Assembly (NCBI RefSeq): GCF_030145185.1
Contig: NZ_JAQYWB010000027.1
Location: forward strand, 1-64,000
DNA length: 64,000 nucleotides
Reading direction: 5' to 3'
Origin: Desulfoluna sp.
GTDB lineage: Bacteria > Desulfobacterota > Desulfobacteria > Desulfobacterales > Desulfolunaceae
Made by a program: the position numbers and the translations under genes. The notes under the pieces are model-generated. The model worked only from the letters and a program-made list of their open reading frames with translations. It did no database searches and was not told the DNA's origin. This document shows positions 44,610 through 52,982 of this stretch, in pieces. Numbering within the stretch: position 1 is the first letter of the stretch; each line of letters starts with the position of its first letter.

Positions 44610-45004
44610 CGCGTCTTGACATTGGACAAAGTATATAACCATACTTCCTGACCTCCATGCCCCCCGCTTTTGCTCCCCCCATCTGTGCCTATCCCGGATA
44701 TTTCACGAGTTGGGTGTGCTCATATGCAAGGCATCAGAGCTGCAGATGTAGTGGTTTACCTCAAAGCTCTGATAACGCGGCAGATGAGTGCACCCGGCTC
44801 GCCCGAAGGGTGAAAAAATTAGACAGAATACCGTGGATTACATTTTGCATTTTTGAAACGACTAAAAATATGACTGCAAAGAACTGTAATTATGAATTGT
44901 TCCTTGGTTCTGATTGTTTTCTCATGAAATATCCGGGCTATCTGTGACATCTGTGGCCCACCTTGTTTTTCTTTCTTCAGAGAAAATCAGGAGACAGGCA
45001 AAAT
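44610..45004. repeat. Dispersed intergenic repeat, copy split by MITE D
   Basis: GTCTTGACATTGGACAAA...CCCCATCTGTGCCTAT on the left and CTATCTGTGACATCTGTGG...ATCAGGAGACAGGCAAAAT on the right correspond to 38883-39062, with the 245-bp element D inserted in the middle. 44300-44610 has no supported gene. Confidence 0.8.
44693..44937. mobile_element. MITE-like element, copy D (245 bp, CTAT target duplication)
   Basis: Left end CCCGGATATTTCACGAG, right end CTCATGAAATATCCGGG, flanked by CTAT (44689-44692 and 44938-44941). The uninterrupted target (GCCTATCTGTG) is present at about 38990-39000, which fixes both ends and the 4-base duplication. It is the inverse of copy C and contains no gene. Confidence 0.92.
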
Positions 45005-45160
45005 GCGCTTACCAGAAATCGGATGGATTTCAAGATCTGAGTTGAGCCACTTGACCATCTCTGACGTCATTATCGGCACTGCCACCGCAGATGACGGCGT
45101 GGGGGATGTGAGGTAGGGTGTGCTTGCGCACCATGGATCAACCGCAACGGCCAGGAAAAC

Positions 45161-45271
45161 TCATAAACGGATACCCCTGGCACAGGGCTTGGTATTGTAA
45201 TTTTTGCCGTCAGCGGCAGTTATTCGAAAATTTCGAATAACTGAATCTTCCTGTAACTCGCTGTTGTAGAT
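45161..45271 (-). pseudogene. RhuM-family gene, second small fragment
   Basis: The minus strand reads IYNSELQEDSVIRNFRITAA, then DGKNYNTKPCARGIRL, stop. It is the same piece, with the same false ending, as the fragment at 40436. Part of the duplicated segment 45093-45263. Confidence 0.8.
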
Positions 45272-45776
45272 GGGGGAGAAAATCGAACAGAAAACCGAAA
45301 ATGACATTTTATGTCTTTCGAGCACCTAATTTTTTCGTCACAACACTCTATAATAAAAATCGTATATTCTTTTGAATTACGGTTTCTCATGAACTCTCCA
45401 AGCTAAAATAAGATTCGGCTTTATTTTATCTTAGCCTTGTATCCTGAAATAAGGATTCGGAAAGCAAAAATCAAACAGATTTCAAAAGGGACCGCTTCGA
45501 TTTCCTCAGACAAGCATTCTACGTCGTAATGCACATACTCTTGGCGTTAACCGCAACAACTTAGAATCAGGCGGCGTCCATTGAATTGCAGTCCAAAAGG
45601 CCTGTCAATAAAGGGTTTAAACAATTCAATTTTTGGCAGATACCGTCAAAAGTACCGTCATATTCTTTTATTGTCCATCCTCTGTTTGTAGCTCATCAAT
45701 AAGCCATAAAACTATTTGTGGCGCACAAAACCCTATTCCATGAGCCACAAAATCACTTGTGGTTATTTCATGAGCC
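45272..45776. other. AT-rich region downstream of a Fic gene
   Basis: No supported gene. 45290-45420 is strongly AT-rich. 45680-45775 carries several short TTTGTGGC/GCCACAAA-like direct and inverted motifs similar to those upstream of rhuM (48450-48470). Their role is unknown. Confidence 0.4.
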
Positions 45777-46946
45777 TCAAAAGACCTCACGCCCTTCAGC
45801 GATGTTGAGTAGCGAAGGAAAGCTCATTACAGCAGACCTTTGCCCCCTTGCCCCTTCAACAATTTGAATCACACCTGCGTCACGCAGTGTCGGCAATATT
45901 CGCTTAGCCGTTGCCTTTGGTATCCCCGCTGATGAGATGAAGTCTGAACTTTTGAAGATCGGCCGCTCAAAAATCCAATCCAAAGCATGAATACCATACT
46001 GAGAATGGGTCAACTCGACCAACTCAATCTTCATCCGGTTGTAGAGTTCCAGGATTTGAGTTGCCTTTTGCCCGTTTTCAGTTGCTTGAGCTTGAAGCCC
46101 TTTCAAAAAGAAGAAACACCACTCTGTCCAGGCCCCCTCCTTTGAAATGGCAAGCAAGGTGTCATAATAATAATCTCGGTTGGCCTCCAGATAAGCGCTC
46201 ATATAAAACATGGGTTGTTGAATCAACCCGGCCTGCCACAAAAACAGAGGGATCAACATCCGGCCCAGTCGGCCATTTCCATCCAGAAAGGGATGAAGCG
46301 CTTCAAACTCAGCGTGAAGGATCGCCAGCTGTATCAGCTTATCGGCTGCACCTTCATCATGGATATACTTCTCAAACTGCCCCATGGCATCGGGCAGTTT
46401 ATCCGCAGAGATAGGAACATAACGGGCTGTCTCCTGCGTACACCCTGGGGTGCCGATCCAGTTGGGAACACGTCTGTAAGCCCCCGGAGACTTCCCATGG
46501 CCACGCACACTATCCATAAGAACCTTATGGGTTTCCAGAATAACTCTCTGGGAAAGTGGATATTTTTGAAGGAGTTCCATGGCATGACGCATGGCCTTTC
46601 GATAATTCAGGACCTCCTGAATATCGTCTCTCTTCTCAGGGGAAAACTTTTTTTCTCCCTCAGCCTCAAACTCCAGCACTTCTCCCATGGTGGCCTGTGT
46701 CCCCTCGATGCGTGATGAGAGAACAGCCTCCTGAGTCGTCAAGGGGCTAAGCAACACGGACGCATTGGGAATCGCCGAAAGCAACCCGTCATATCGGGCT
46801 ACAGCAGCAGCTGTTGGCCCCAGCAAGGGTATCAGCTGGGACCAATCAATATTGTCAGGTGGAAATTTTCCTAAATGATAATGAACTGCCATGTGCCCTC
46901 GGTTACTGCTTCTTTGTTCTTCGTTCAATGCATTCGCGAAGCTCAT
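45777..46946 (-). CDS. fic: Fic-family protein, class II (N-terminal inhibitory motif) with winged helix
   Basis: 389 residues. An N-terminal domain carries the inhibitory SxxxEG motif (S77-SRI-E81-G82). The Fic core carries H218 in HPFLDGNGRLGR, complete. A C-terminal winged-helix region (SSAGIPKATAKRILPTLRDAGVIQIVEG) suggests DNA binding or autoregulation. This is the common DUF4172-like/Fic_N plus Fic layout that AMPylates and may de-AMPylate target proteins. Unlike its neighbours it is intact. Downstream of the interrupted rhuM, on the same strand. Confidence 0.92.
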   Translation of the reverse strand: MSFANALNEEQRSSNRGHMAVHYHLGKFPPDNIDWSQLIPLLGPTAAAVARYDGLLSAIPNASVLLSPLTTQEAVLSSRIEGTQATMGEVLEFEAEGEKKFSPEKRDDIQEVLNYRKAMRHAMELLQKYPLSQRVILETHKVLMDSVRGHGKSPGAYRRVPNWIGTPGCTQETARYVPISADKLPDAMGQFEKYIHDEGAADKLIQLAILHAEFEALHPFLDGNGRLGRMLIPLFLWQAGLIQQPMFYMSAYLEANRDYYYDTLLAISKEGAWTEWCFFFLKGLQAQATENGQKATQILELYNRMKIELVELTHSQYGIHALDWIFERPIFKSSDFISSAGIPKATAKRILPTLRDAGVIQIVEGARGQRSAVMSFPSLLNIAEGREVF

Positions 46947-47129
46947 GCCTTAAGCCAGATACTGGGACAAGGCATCACTCAGCCTGCCAACCGATTCCGG
47001 TGATGCATTGCAGGATGGCCGCGCCCCGAGCGAACTGTCAAGGCCAGTTTATCATACGTGTCAAGAGTACAGGTTTAGCCCCGGATCCCCCGATGCCCCA
47101 CAAGCTTACCCATCAAGGGCGTCGCCTTT

Positions 47130-48388
47130 CTACTCTATCTCTTTCATGATCTTATCAAAATCGCTCTCAAAGAGTCTATCCTGAATAATACGATACGTTT
47201 CAAATTCGCTTTCTGCATGGGCCTTTGCCAGCGCGGCACTCACCTTCCCATGGTCTTTGAGCACCTCAAGGTCATCAAACTCCAAAAACATGTCCAGCCG
47301 CTTCGCCCAATCCTCCATGGTCATGGGAATTTTTCTTTTTGCACGGTCTTCAGCCAAATCCAGATAGGCGTTGACGATACGGCCCAGTGACTCAATCTCA
47401 TCTTTACCCAGATAATTCCTGGCAATGGACACATCGGTTTTCACAATTTTCCCATCAGGCGCTTTATCCCAGGATGTCAGCCCCATATTGGTTTGGGTGC
47501 TGTCGGCTCGGTGCATGATAAGTTCAGCGGCCGTGTGTCCATGAATGGCAAAGTGCAGCTTGTTCTGGACCTTTGAAAAAAAGGCTTGGGTGGTTGGGGC
47601 GTCCTTGTTGTAATCCAGGCTCGTGGCATAAATATCGGTGATCTTCTGGTAAAAGCGGCGCTCGCTGAGCCGGATTTCACGAATCTCTTCCAGAAGGCGT
47701 TCAAAATAATCCTCACCAAGGAAGGTTCCATTTTCCACCTAAAAGTTGCAAGCGTCCTTTGGCCGGATATGCAAGGCGCCGGACATGCCGCTGTAGTATT
47801 TTACCGCAATTGTCTGGTAACGCAGCAGATCCGGCCAAAGGGCGTTCCCGAAGGGTGAGCCAATTCCGCATTTTCGACTGCCGTAATTTTGATGACCGGC
47901 AGAACGCATCATAAACACTCGTAATAGTGGCATTTTGGCCATGACACAAAGCGGTGAGTGCAACTTTTAGGTTCCATGCGCTCTCGATCCAGCACATAGC
48001 CCTTGATGGCAAACTCACGCAACGCCTGGGTGGCCCACTGGCGGAATTGAGTAGCTCGAACGGAATTGACCCGGTAGCCCAGGGAAATAATGGCATCGAG
48101 GTTGTAGAATTGCGTCAGGTAGCTTTTTCCATCGGAGGCAGTATTCCGGAATTTCCGGACAACTGAATCCTCTTGCAACTCAAAGCTGTTAAAGATGTTC
48201 TTCAGGTGTTCACTCACCGTTCGGACATCCACACCAAAAAGTTCAGCCATCAACTTCTGCGTCAGCCAGATGGTCTCATCCTCGTACCTGGCTTCGATGC
48301 TCTGCTCACCCGCTTGCCCGGTAAAAATCAGAAACTCCGCCGTGCTGTTGCGGATCAACGGTTTCTTGGTGTCACCCATCTGCGCCAT
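47130..48388 (-). pseudogene. RhuM-family gene interrupted by a 234-bp element
   Basis: The 5' part (48388 to 47972) encodes the RhuM N-terminus (RYEDETIWLTQKLMAELFGV, then NLDAIISLGYRVNSVRATQF to VLDRERME). The 3' part (47737 to 47130) resumes at MENGTFLGEDYFERLLEEIREIRLSE and runs to the normal end. Removing the 234-bp insertion and one target copy restores RERMENGTFLGED in frame, giving about 340 residues. RhuM-type proteins were named from a Salmonella pathogenicity island; the function is unknown. It lies 155 bases downstream of brxL on the same strand. Confidence 0.9.
47738..47971. mobile_element. Non-autonomous insertion element in rhuM (234 bp, 13-bp inverted ends)
   Basis: Ends CCTAAAAGTTGCA and TGCAACTTTTAGG are perfect inverted repeats. 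TTCCA is duplicated on both sides (47733-47737 and 47972-47976). Internally it has a second inverted pair (CCTTTGGCCGGATATGC / GCAGATCCGGCCAAAGG) and CACCCTTCGGGAACGCC, but no gene. It differs from the CCCGG family in ends and in duplication length. Confidence 0.92.
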
Positions 48389-48543
48389 GCTCCCAATTTA
48401 CCATTTCCCATCGAAATCAAAACAACGTACCGATATAGCATGTTCTATCAGAACATTTTGTGGCCCGTTTTTTCCAAAATATGATCGACAAACGCTTTTG
48501 ATGCTTATCTGCAAACGCTATTGGATTTGTCCAATCCCGCCCC

Positions 48544-50589
48544 CTAATCCACAATCGACTTTAACAGGGCATCCCTGGCATCAGAATAAAACTGAACATC
48601 AATTTTTGTTGCCATCTCATCTGACAGATCAAAAAGCTGCCGTCGGCACGACACCGGCATCAACAAAGCTGAAGCCCCTTTTTCAACGGCGATTTCTGCC
48701 ATAGTCACCGGATTATGAATCGACTCAATGGAGCCTCCCAGATTGATTTCACCAACGATAATCAGCCCGCCACGAACGTTTTTCTTCAAAAGTGCCGTAC
48801 AAAGGGCCACCAAAGATGCGACTCCGAGCTTGGCCCCGGACTTGGATGCATCGAACCCCCGCAGTTGAACGGTAAACTCATGCTGCCTGGGGTCTCTGTC
48901 GCCCACCAATTGTAAGGCCCGGGCATAAAGATTCTGCTCAGCACATCCCATGCTCTCTCTGAAGGCGGGAGGTACGGGTTTGTTGAGTATTTTGACACCG
49001 GAGCCAGGGCCTTCGTTGATTTCGATTCGATAGAGCCCGGGATGCTCTTCTCCATTTCCAGGGGTGATGGTCCAGACCTGCCCCGGCTCAAGGGGATCGG
49101 CCCCAATGGCGTTGTCGCTTTGAAGTTCCGGGGTGGAGACAAATTTTTCGACCCCTTCGGTACCCATGACATAACTGAAGTGGGTGTTGCGAAACTCGGC
49201 CGCACCGATACGTTTCTGTTGTTCCTTGACGCGTCTTCTCGCCTCCAGAGCAATTCGAACGGCCCATTCAAGGTCCTCTTCCGGGATGGTGTCACCGCCT
49301 TGGGGATAAAGGAGCTTTAAAAGCCCACTCACCGTTTTGTTCACCGCGTTGGTATCACGCCCCGACAATGCTCCGCCAAAAAACACCTTGTGCTGTAAAG
49401 CACCCACCCGAGTCTGGTTGCGAAGCTGGCTCCAGCATTCAGAGAGAAAATCACTGACCAGGCCGAAATGATTGGTCAGTACCTCCTTGCTGATTTTTGG
49501 AATATCCCAGCCAGGTAGGAAACCGTGAAGCCGGTCCATGAACGCGGTATCATCCCTCATCTCAGGCGGCATGGGACCAAGAAGATGACCGATGCGCTGC
49601 TGATGCTCCACATCCACGTCAAAGTTCCCCACAAGAACAATGCTCCCGTCAGCCCGGATACTCTCCTTGCCACGGCTGAACTCACCTGACTCCATGTAGC
49701 CCTTCATGATGTTTACGCCATCTTTATTGTCGAAGGAGATACCAGAGACCTCATCAAAACAAACCACATCGTACTGACAGACAAGACCTCGCTGGCCGTT
49801 GGCGTTGTTGACGAACATTTTCGCCACCGTGGCCTTACCGCCAGAGATGAGATGGGCGTAAGGAGAGACCTGTTGAAAAAGGTGACTCTTCCCCGTGCCT
49901 CGGGGCCCAAGTTCCACCAAGTTGTAATTGCGTTCCACAAAAGGAACCAAGCGAAGCAGAAGGGCATTTTTCTGACGTTCTGACAAGCCTTCCGGCTCAA
50001 TACCAATAGAACGCAGAAGAAAGGCAACCCACTCCTGGGTTGAAAAATGACTTCGGGCATCGGCAAGGGTGCCCAGTACGTCGCGCTTGGAAAGCTGAAT
50101 CTCCCGAAGGCCCTCCACCCCGAAGGGTCTGCCTTTATTTTCCTGGGAAATAGCCGCGTCATAGTTCAAGGTTATCTCTGCATAAAATCCGCCTGTCAGC
50201 ATCCGATCATGCTCGTTCACCATACTCGAGGTGATACGCACGTCGTTTAGGCGAAGGCTAGGAAGCGTTGCAAGGTAGGAGTCACTCTTAGCATCCAGCC
50301 GTGCCGAGATGAGGTCGATAATCTTGACGTTTCCGTCATTTTTAGCCCTGTGTTTGAAAAGCTCTTCATCTCCTGCCTTGACGGTCCGGGACTTGAGTTG
50401 GCGTTCCACAATCTCAATGCCTTCGTCAATTTCCTCCTGATCGATGCTGGCACAATACCTGCCAAGCAGAAACTCCACCACATACGTGGGAACAGGAAAC
50501 TGCCTGCTAAACGTCCGAACCAGATCCTTTCGAACCAGATATCCGTCAAGGGCCAACGCCGCTTTTTTATCCAGATGATCCAGTTGCAT
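48544..50589 (-). CDS. brxL: BREX type 1 protein BrxL (AAA+/Lon-like)
   Basis: 681 residues. An N-terminal DUF4357-like/ATPase portion carries Walker A GPRGTGKS (about residue 228) and Walker B VVCFDEVSG. The C-terminal Lon-protease-like domain shows FTVQLRGFDASKSGAKLGVASLVALC and VVGEINLGGSIE. In known BREX systems BrxL forms DNA-bound ring assemblies and is needed for phage defence in some hosts. Its ATG shares one base with the pglZ stop (TAATG). It ends the BREX operon; the broken rhuM follows. Confidence 0.95.
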   Translation of the reverse strand: MQLDHLDKKAALALDGYLVRKDLVRTFSRQFPVPTYVVEFLLGRYCASIDQEEIDEGIEIVERQLKSRTVKAGDEELFKHRAKNDGNVKIIDLISARLDAKSDSYLATLPSLRLNDVRITSSMVNEHDRMLTGGFYAEITLNYDAAISQENKGRPFGVEGLREIQLSKRDVLGTLADARSHFSTQEWVAFLLRSIGIEPEGLSERQKNALLLRLVPFVERNYNLVELGPRGTGKSHLFQQVSPYAHLISGGKATVAKMFVNNANGQRGLVCQYDVVCFDEVSGISFDNKDGVNIMKGYMESGEFSRGKESIRADGSIVLVGNFDVDVEHQQRIGHLLGPMPPEMRDDTAFMDRLHGFLPGWDIPKISKEVLTNHFGLVSDFLSECWSQLRNQTRVGALQHKVFFGGALSGRDTNAVNKTVSGLLKLLYPQGGDTIPEEDLEWAVRIALEARRRVKEQQKRIGAAEFRNTHFSYVMGTEGVEKFVSTPELQSDNAIGADPLEPGQVWTITPGNGEEHPGLYRIEINEGPGSGVKILNKPVPPAFRESMGCAEQNLYARALQLVGDRDPRQHEFTVQLRGFDASKSGAKLGVASLVALCTALLKKNVRGGLIIVGEINLGGSIESIHNPVTMAEIAVEKGASALLMPVSCRRQLFDLSDEMATKIDVQFYSDARDALLKSIVD

Positions 50590-52982
50590 TATGCCTCTCC
50601 TCCACCGATGATCGTGGAAAGCTGGGCCATGGGTGAGCCGTTTTCATCAATCAAAACGATCATGACAGCCTCTCCTTCCAAATCTTCATTTTCCACCACC
50701 ACAGACGCTTTGCCGCTCTCTTTGAGGGGCTTCACACTCATCACCAGGGTGGTCTTCTCATCACCTGCCGATCGCCGGATATCCAAACGACCCCCAGAAA
50801 AATCCCCTTCAACGGCAACCGTACAACGCAAGCCCTTCCATACCACATCGGTCACCTCCACATGCGCCGAAGGTAATTGGTTTTTCCCCTTTGTGACGGT
50901 CAATTCAAGGGTAAGACACTCCTGAAGGCTCAGCCCCCCATGGGTGTACTCTTCGCCTTTTTTATAGCAGCAGATACCCCTGGCCAGCGCCACATCTTGC
51001 TCCGGGTTCCAGTACCAGGGGAAAAGCCTCTCATCGGAAACGGCACCGGGCTTCAGCACAGCACACCGGCCCCATTTATGGTCGGCCAAGGGTGCGGGCA
51101 AGTCAATTTTGGGAAGACCGCCGGGAAGAAGCAACCATCCGTGATCGGTCACCACCCTCACACGTTTCCAGCCCGCGCCAAGAAGTGCTTGAATCCGATC
51201 ACGTATCTCACCCAAAAGAGTGTCCAGATGCATGGCAAGCTTCCATCCTCGGTGGTGGCCTTCGTGATCGATGTCCCCCACCTCACACCAGGCGTTCCCA
51301 TGGCCATCCCCCGTCTCCATTCGCTCTAAAATACGCCACCCGTTTTCGCTCATCAGTTTCTTCAGATGGTACCCGCCCTTAAGGGACTGTCCGGTCTCAG
51401 CAACCGACGGTTCAAATTCGGAATTTCCGGCCAGCCCCTTAATTTTATCACGCACCGGGAAGGCAGCGGGCTTTCCTGTGGCCGTCACGCTGGGAAGAGG
51501 CACCCATTTTGAGCGTTCTGTAACGCCGAGCCCCCTCACCTCAAGCTGTTCCCCGAGCCTTTTGGCCGTATCAAAGCGAAGACCATCCACAAAAAGGAGA
51601 CATTCCCCTTCTTCATAAACGCCTTGGAATGCCGCGAAGCAATCGCCTCCCGGATAGACACTGTCCGCAACCATTTTCTGAAGACAAGAGGCTGACGCCT
51701 CCAACCATGGTTTGTAGACCGCCTCAATGGCAGCAAAAATAGCCTCGCCCTGTGACTCACTCCCCACACAGGAGAGGGCCTGCATCACGGCATCATCGGC
51801 CTGCCACCCTGTGGTTTCATAGCCTCGAGCGATATCGTCAAGCCCCCCCGCAGCAAGGGAGATCTCCGTCACATGCGCCAATACCGCCAGATGCTCCAAG
51901 GCGCAGGCAAGCCCCGCCTCTCCGAGCCCGGCCCATACCAGGTGACGTCTTGCACTGTGAGCCTTCTCAAATTCCCGGATCTTTTTGCGCGCTTCATGAT
52001 CGGGATATTTTGCAAGGCCCAAGAGGTCTTTCGTGAGGTTCTGCTCCCTCTCCTCATTCCACTGGGGCCAACTGCCGTGGGTGCTCTCATCGGAGAAGAG
52101 CTCCAAAGGAGGCATCTCACATCGTCTTATGAGCTGGGGAATAGCCGGGTAACCCTTGGGCGCCTCACAAAACCGCTTCCAGGCGAGCTGCCAAGGGCCT
52201 TGACCCCTGGCCAATTTTTCCCCACCGGCAAGCAATCCATCCTTCGCTGGGTTGAATTGAAACTCGGAGCGGCACACCTCCACAAAGGCATGCCACTGCA
52301 CTTCGTCAAGTCCGGCTTGAAAGGCTTCTCCCTGATCCAGCCACTGAAGGATGTCACGCACCGGGTCACCACCGGTAAGAAGGGTCAAAAAATATTTTTT
52401 ATCGAGACGCTTGCCCTTGAGCCTTTCCGTCTCTTCGTTCAACACATGGGAAAAGGCCATGCCAATGGCCTCTTTGGATCCCTGGTCCTGGGCCACATCC
52501 AGTCCCAGCCCCCCCTGATTCGATTTTAGATAAGCAAACAGGGTCCAGTCCTTGGCGTTATGCTGGGACCAGATCACCCCGCGATACTGAAGTTCAGCCA
52601 GGGGTTTCAGCTCATATGGGCAACTCTCCACGGCCCTTAAATCCTGTCGCCCAACCCCGGGGAGATAAAAAATCGGGATGCCATCCGCACGTGCATAAGT
52701 GGCTTTGGATTCTTTCACCCCTGCGGGGTCAAACGCACCCTTTTCCAGCAAAAAGGTTTTCGCCAACACGCATCGCAGCCAAATGGCGGGGCCTCTGTTA
52801 TTATCCGGGGCATAGTCACCAAGAACGTAGAGTTCTGGGATCTCTATCTGAAGGCGGGAAATCACCCTTTCCCATTGGCGATCCGGATCCGGCCAGAGAA
52901 TACAGAAGGGAGCCACCTGGACCTCTGGGTTGTACAAGGCGGCATCGCGTAAAGATTTATGAAGGTGTTCCATCACATTCAT
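50589..52982 (-). CDS. pglZ: BREX type 1 phosphatase-fold protein PglZ
   Basis: 797 residues, the BREX-1 length. The central to C-terminal alkaline-phosphatase-like domain shows LLFVDGLRFDTAKRL and VRVVTDHGWLLLPGGLPK, typical metal-site segments of PglZ. PglZ is required for BREX defence; its substrate is still unclear. It begins inside the stop of the DUF262 gene (ATGA) and ends on the brxL start (TAATG), so the three are translated as a chain. Confidence 0.95.
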   Translation of the reverse strand: MNVMEHLHKSLRDAALYNPEVQVAPFCILWPDPDRQWERVISRLQIEIPELYVLGDYAPDNNRGPAIWLRCVLAKTFLLEKGAFDPAGVKESKATYARADGIPIFYLPGVGRQDLRAVESCPYELKPLAELQYRGVIWSQHNAKDWTLFAYLKSNQGGLGLDVAQDQGSKEAIGMAFSHVLNEETERLKGKRLDKKYFLTLLTGGDPVRDILQWLDQGEAFQAGLDEVQWHAFVEVCRSEFQFNPAKDGLLAGGEKLARGQGPWQLAWKRFCEAPKGYPAIPQLIRRCEMPPLELFSDESTHGSWPQWNEEREQNLTKDLLGLAKYPDHEARKKIREFEKAHSARRHLVWAGLGEAGLACALEHLAVLAHVTEISLAAGGLDDIARGYETTGWQADDAVMQALSCVGSESQGEAIFAAIEAVYKPWLEASASCLQKMVADSVYPGGDCFAAFQGVYEEGECLLFVDGLRFDTAKRLGEQLEVRGLGVTERSKWVPLPSVTATGKPAAFPVRDKIKGLAGNSEFEPSVAETGQSLKGGYHLKKLMSENGWRILERMETGDGHGNAWCEVGDIDHEGHHRGWKLAMHLDTLLGEIRDRIQALLGAGWKRVRVVTDHGWLLLPGGLPKIDLPAPLADHKWGRCAVLKPGAVSDERLFPWYWNPEQDVALARGICCYKKGEEYTHGGLSLQECLTLELTVTKGKNQLPSAHVEVTDVVWKGLRCTVAVEGDFSGGRLDIRRSAGDEKTTLVMSVKPLKESGKASVVVENEDLEGEAVMIVLIDENGSPMAQLSTIIGGGEA

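Noticed and set aside
44458-44682. A 74-codon minus-strand open frame with a possible transposase feel
   Set aside because: No conserved catalytic residues; it runs into dispersed repeat sequence. It could be a relic but cannot be supported.
38883-45004. Repeats resembling a CRISPR array
   Set aside because: Copies are few, long and irregularly spaced, with no uniform spacers and no cas genes.
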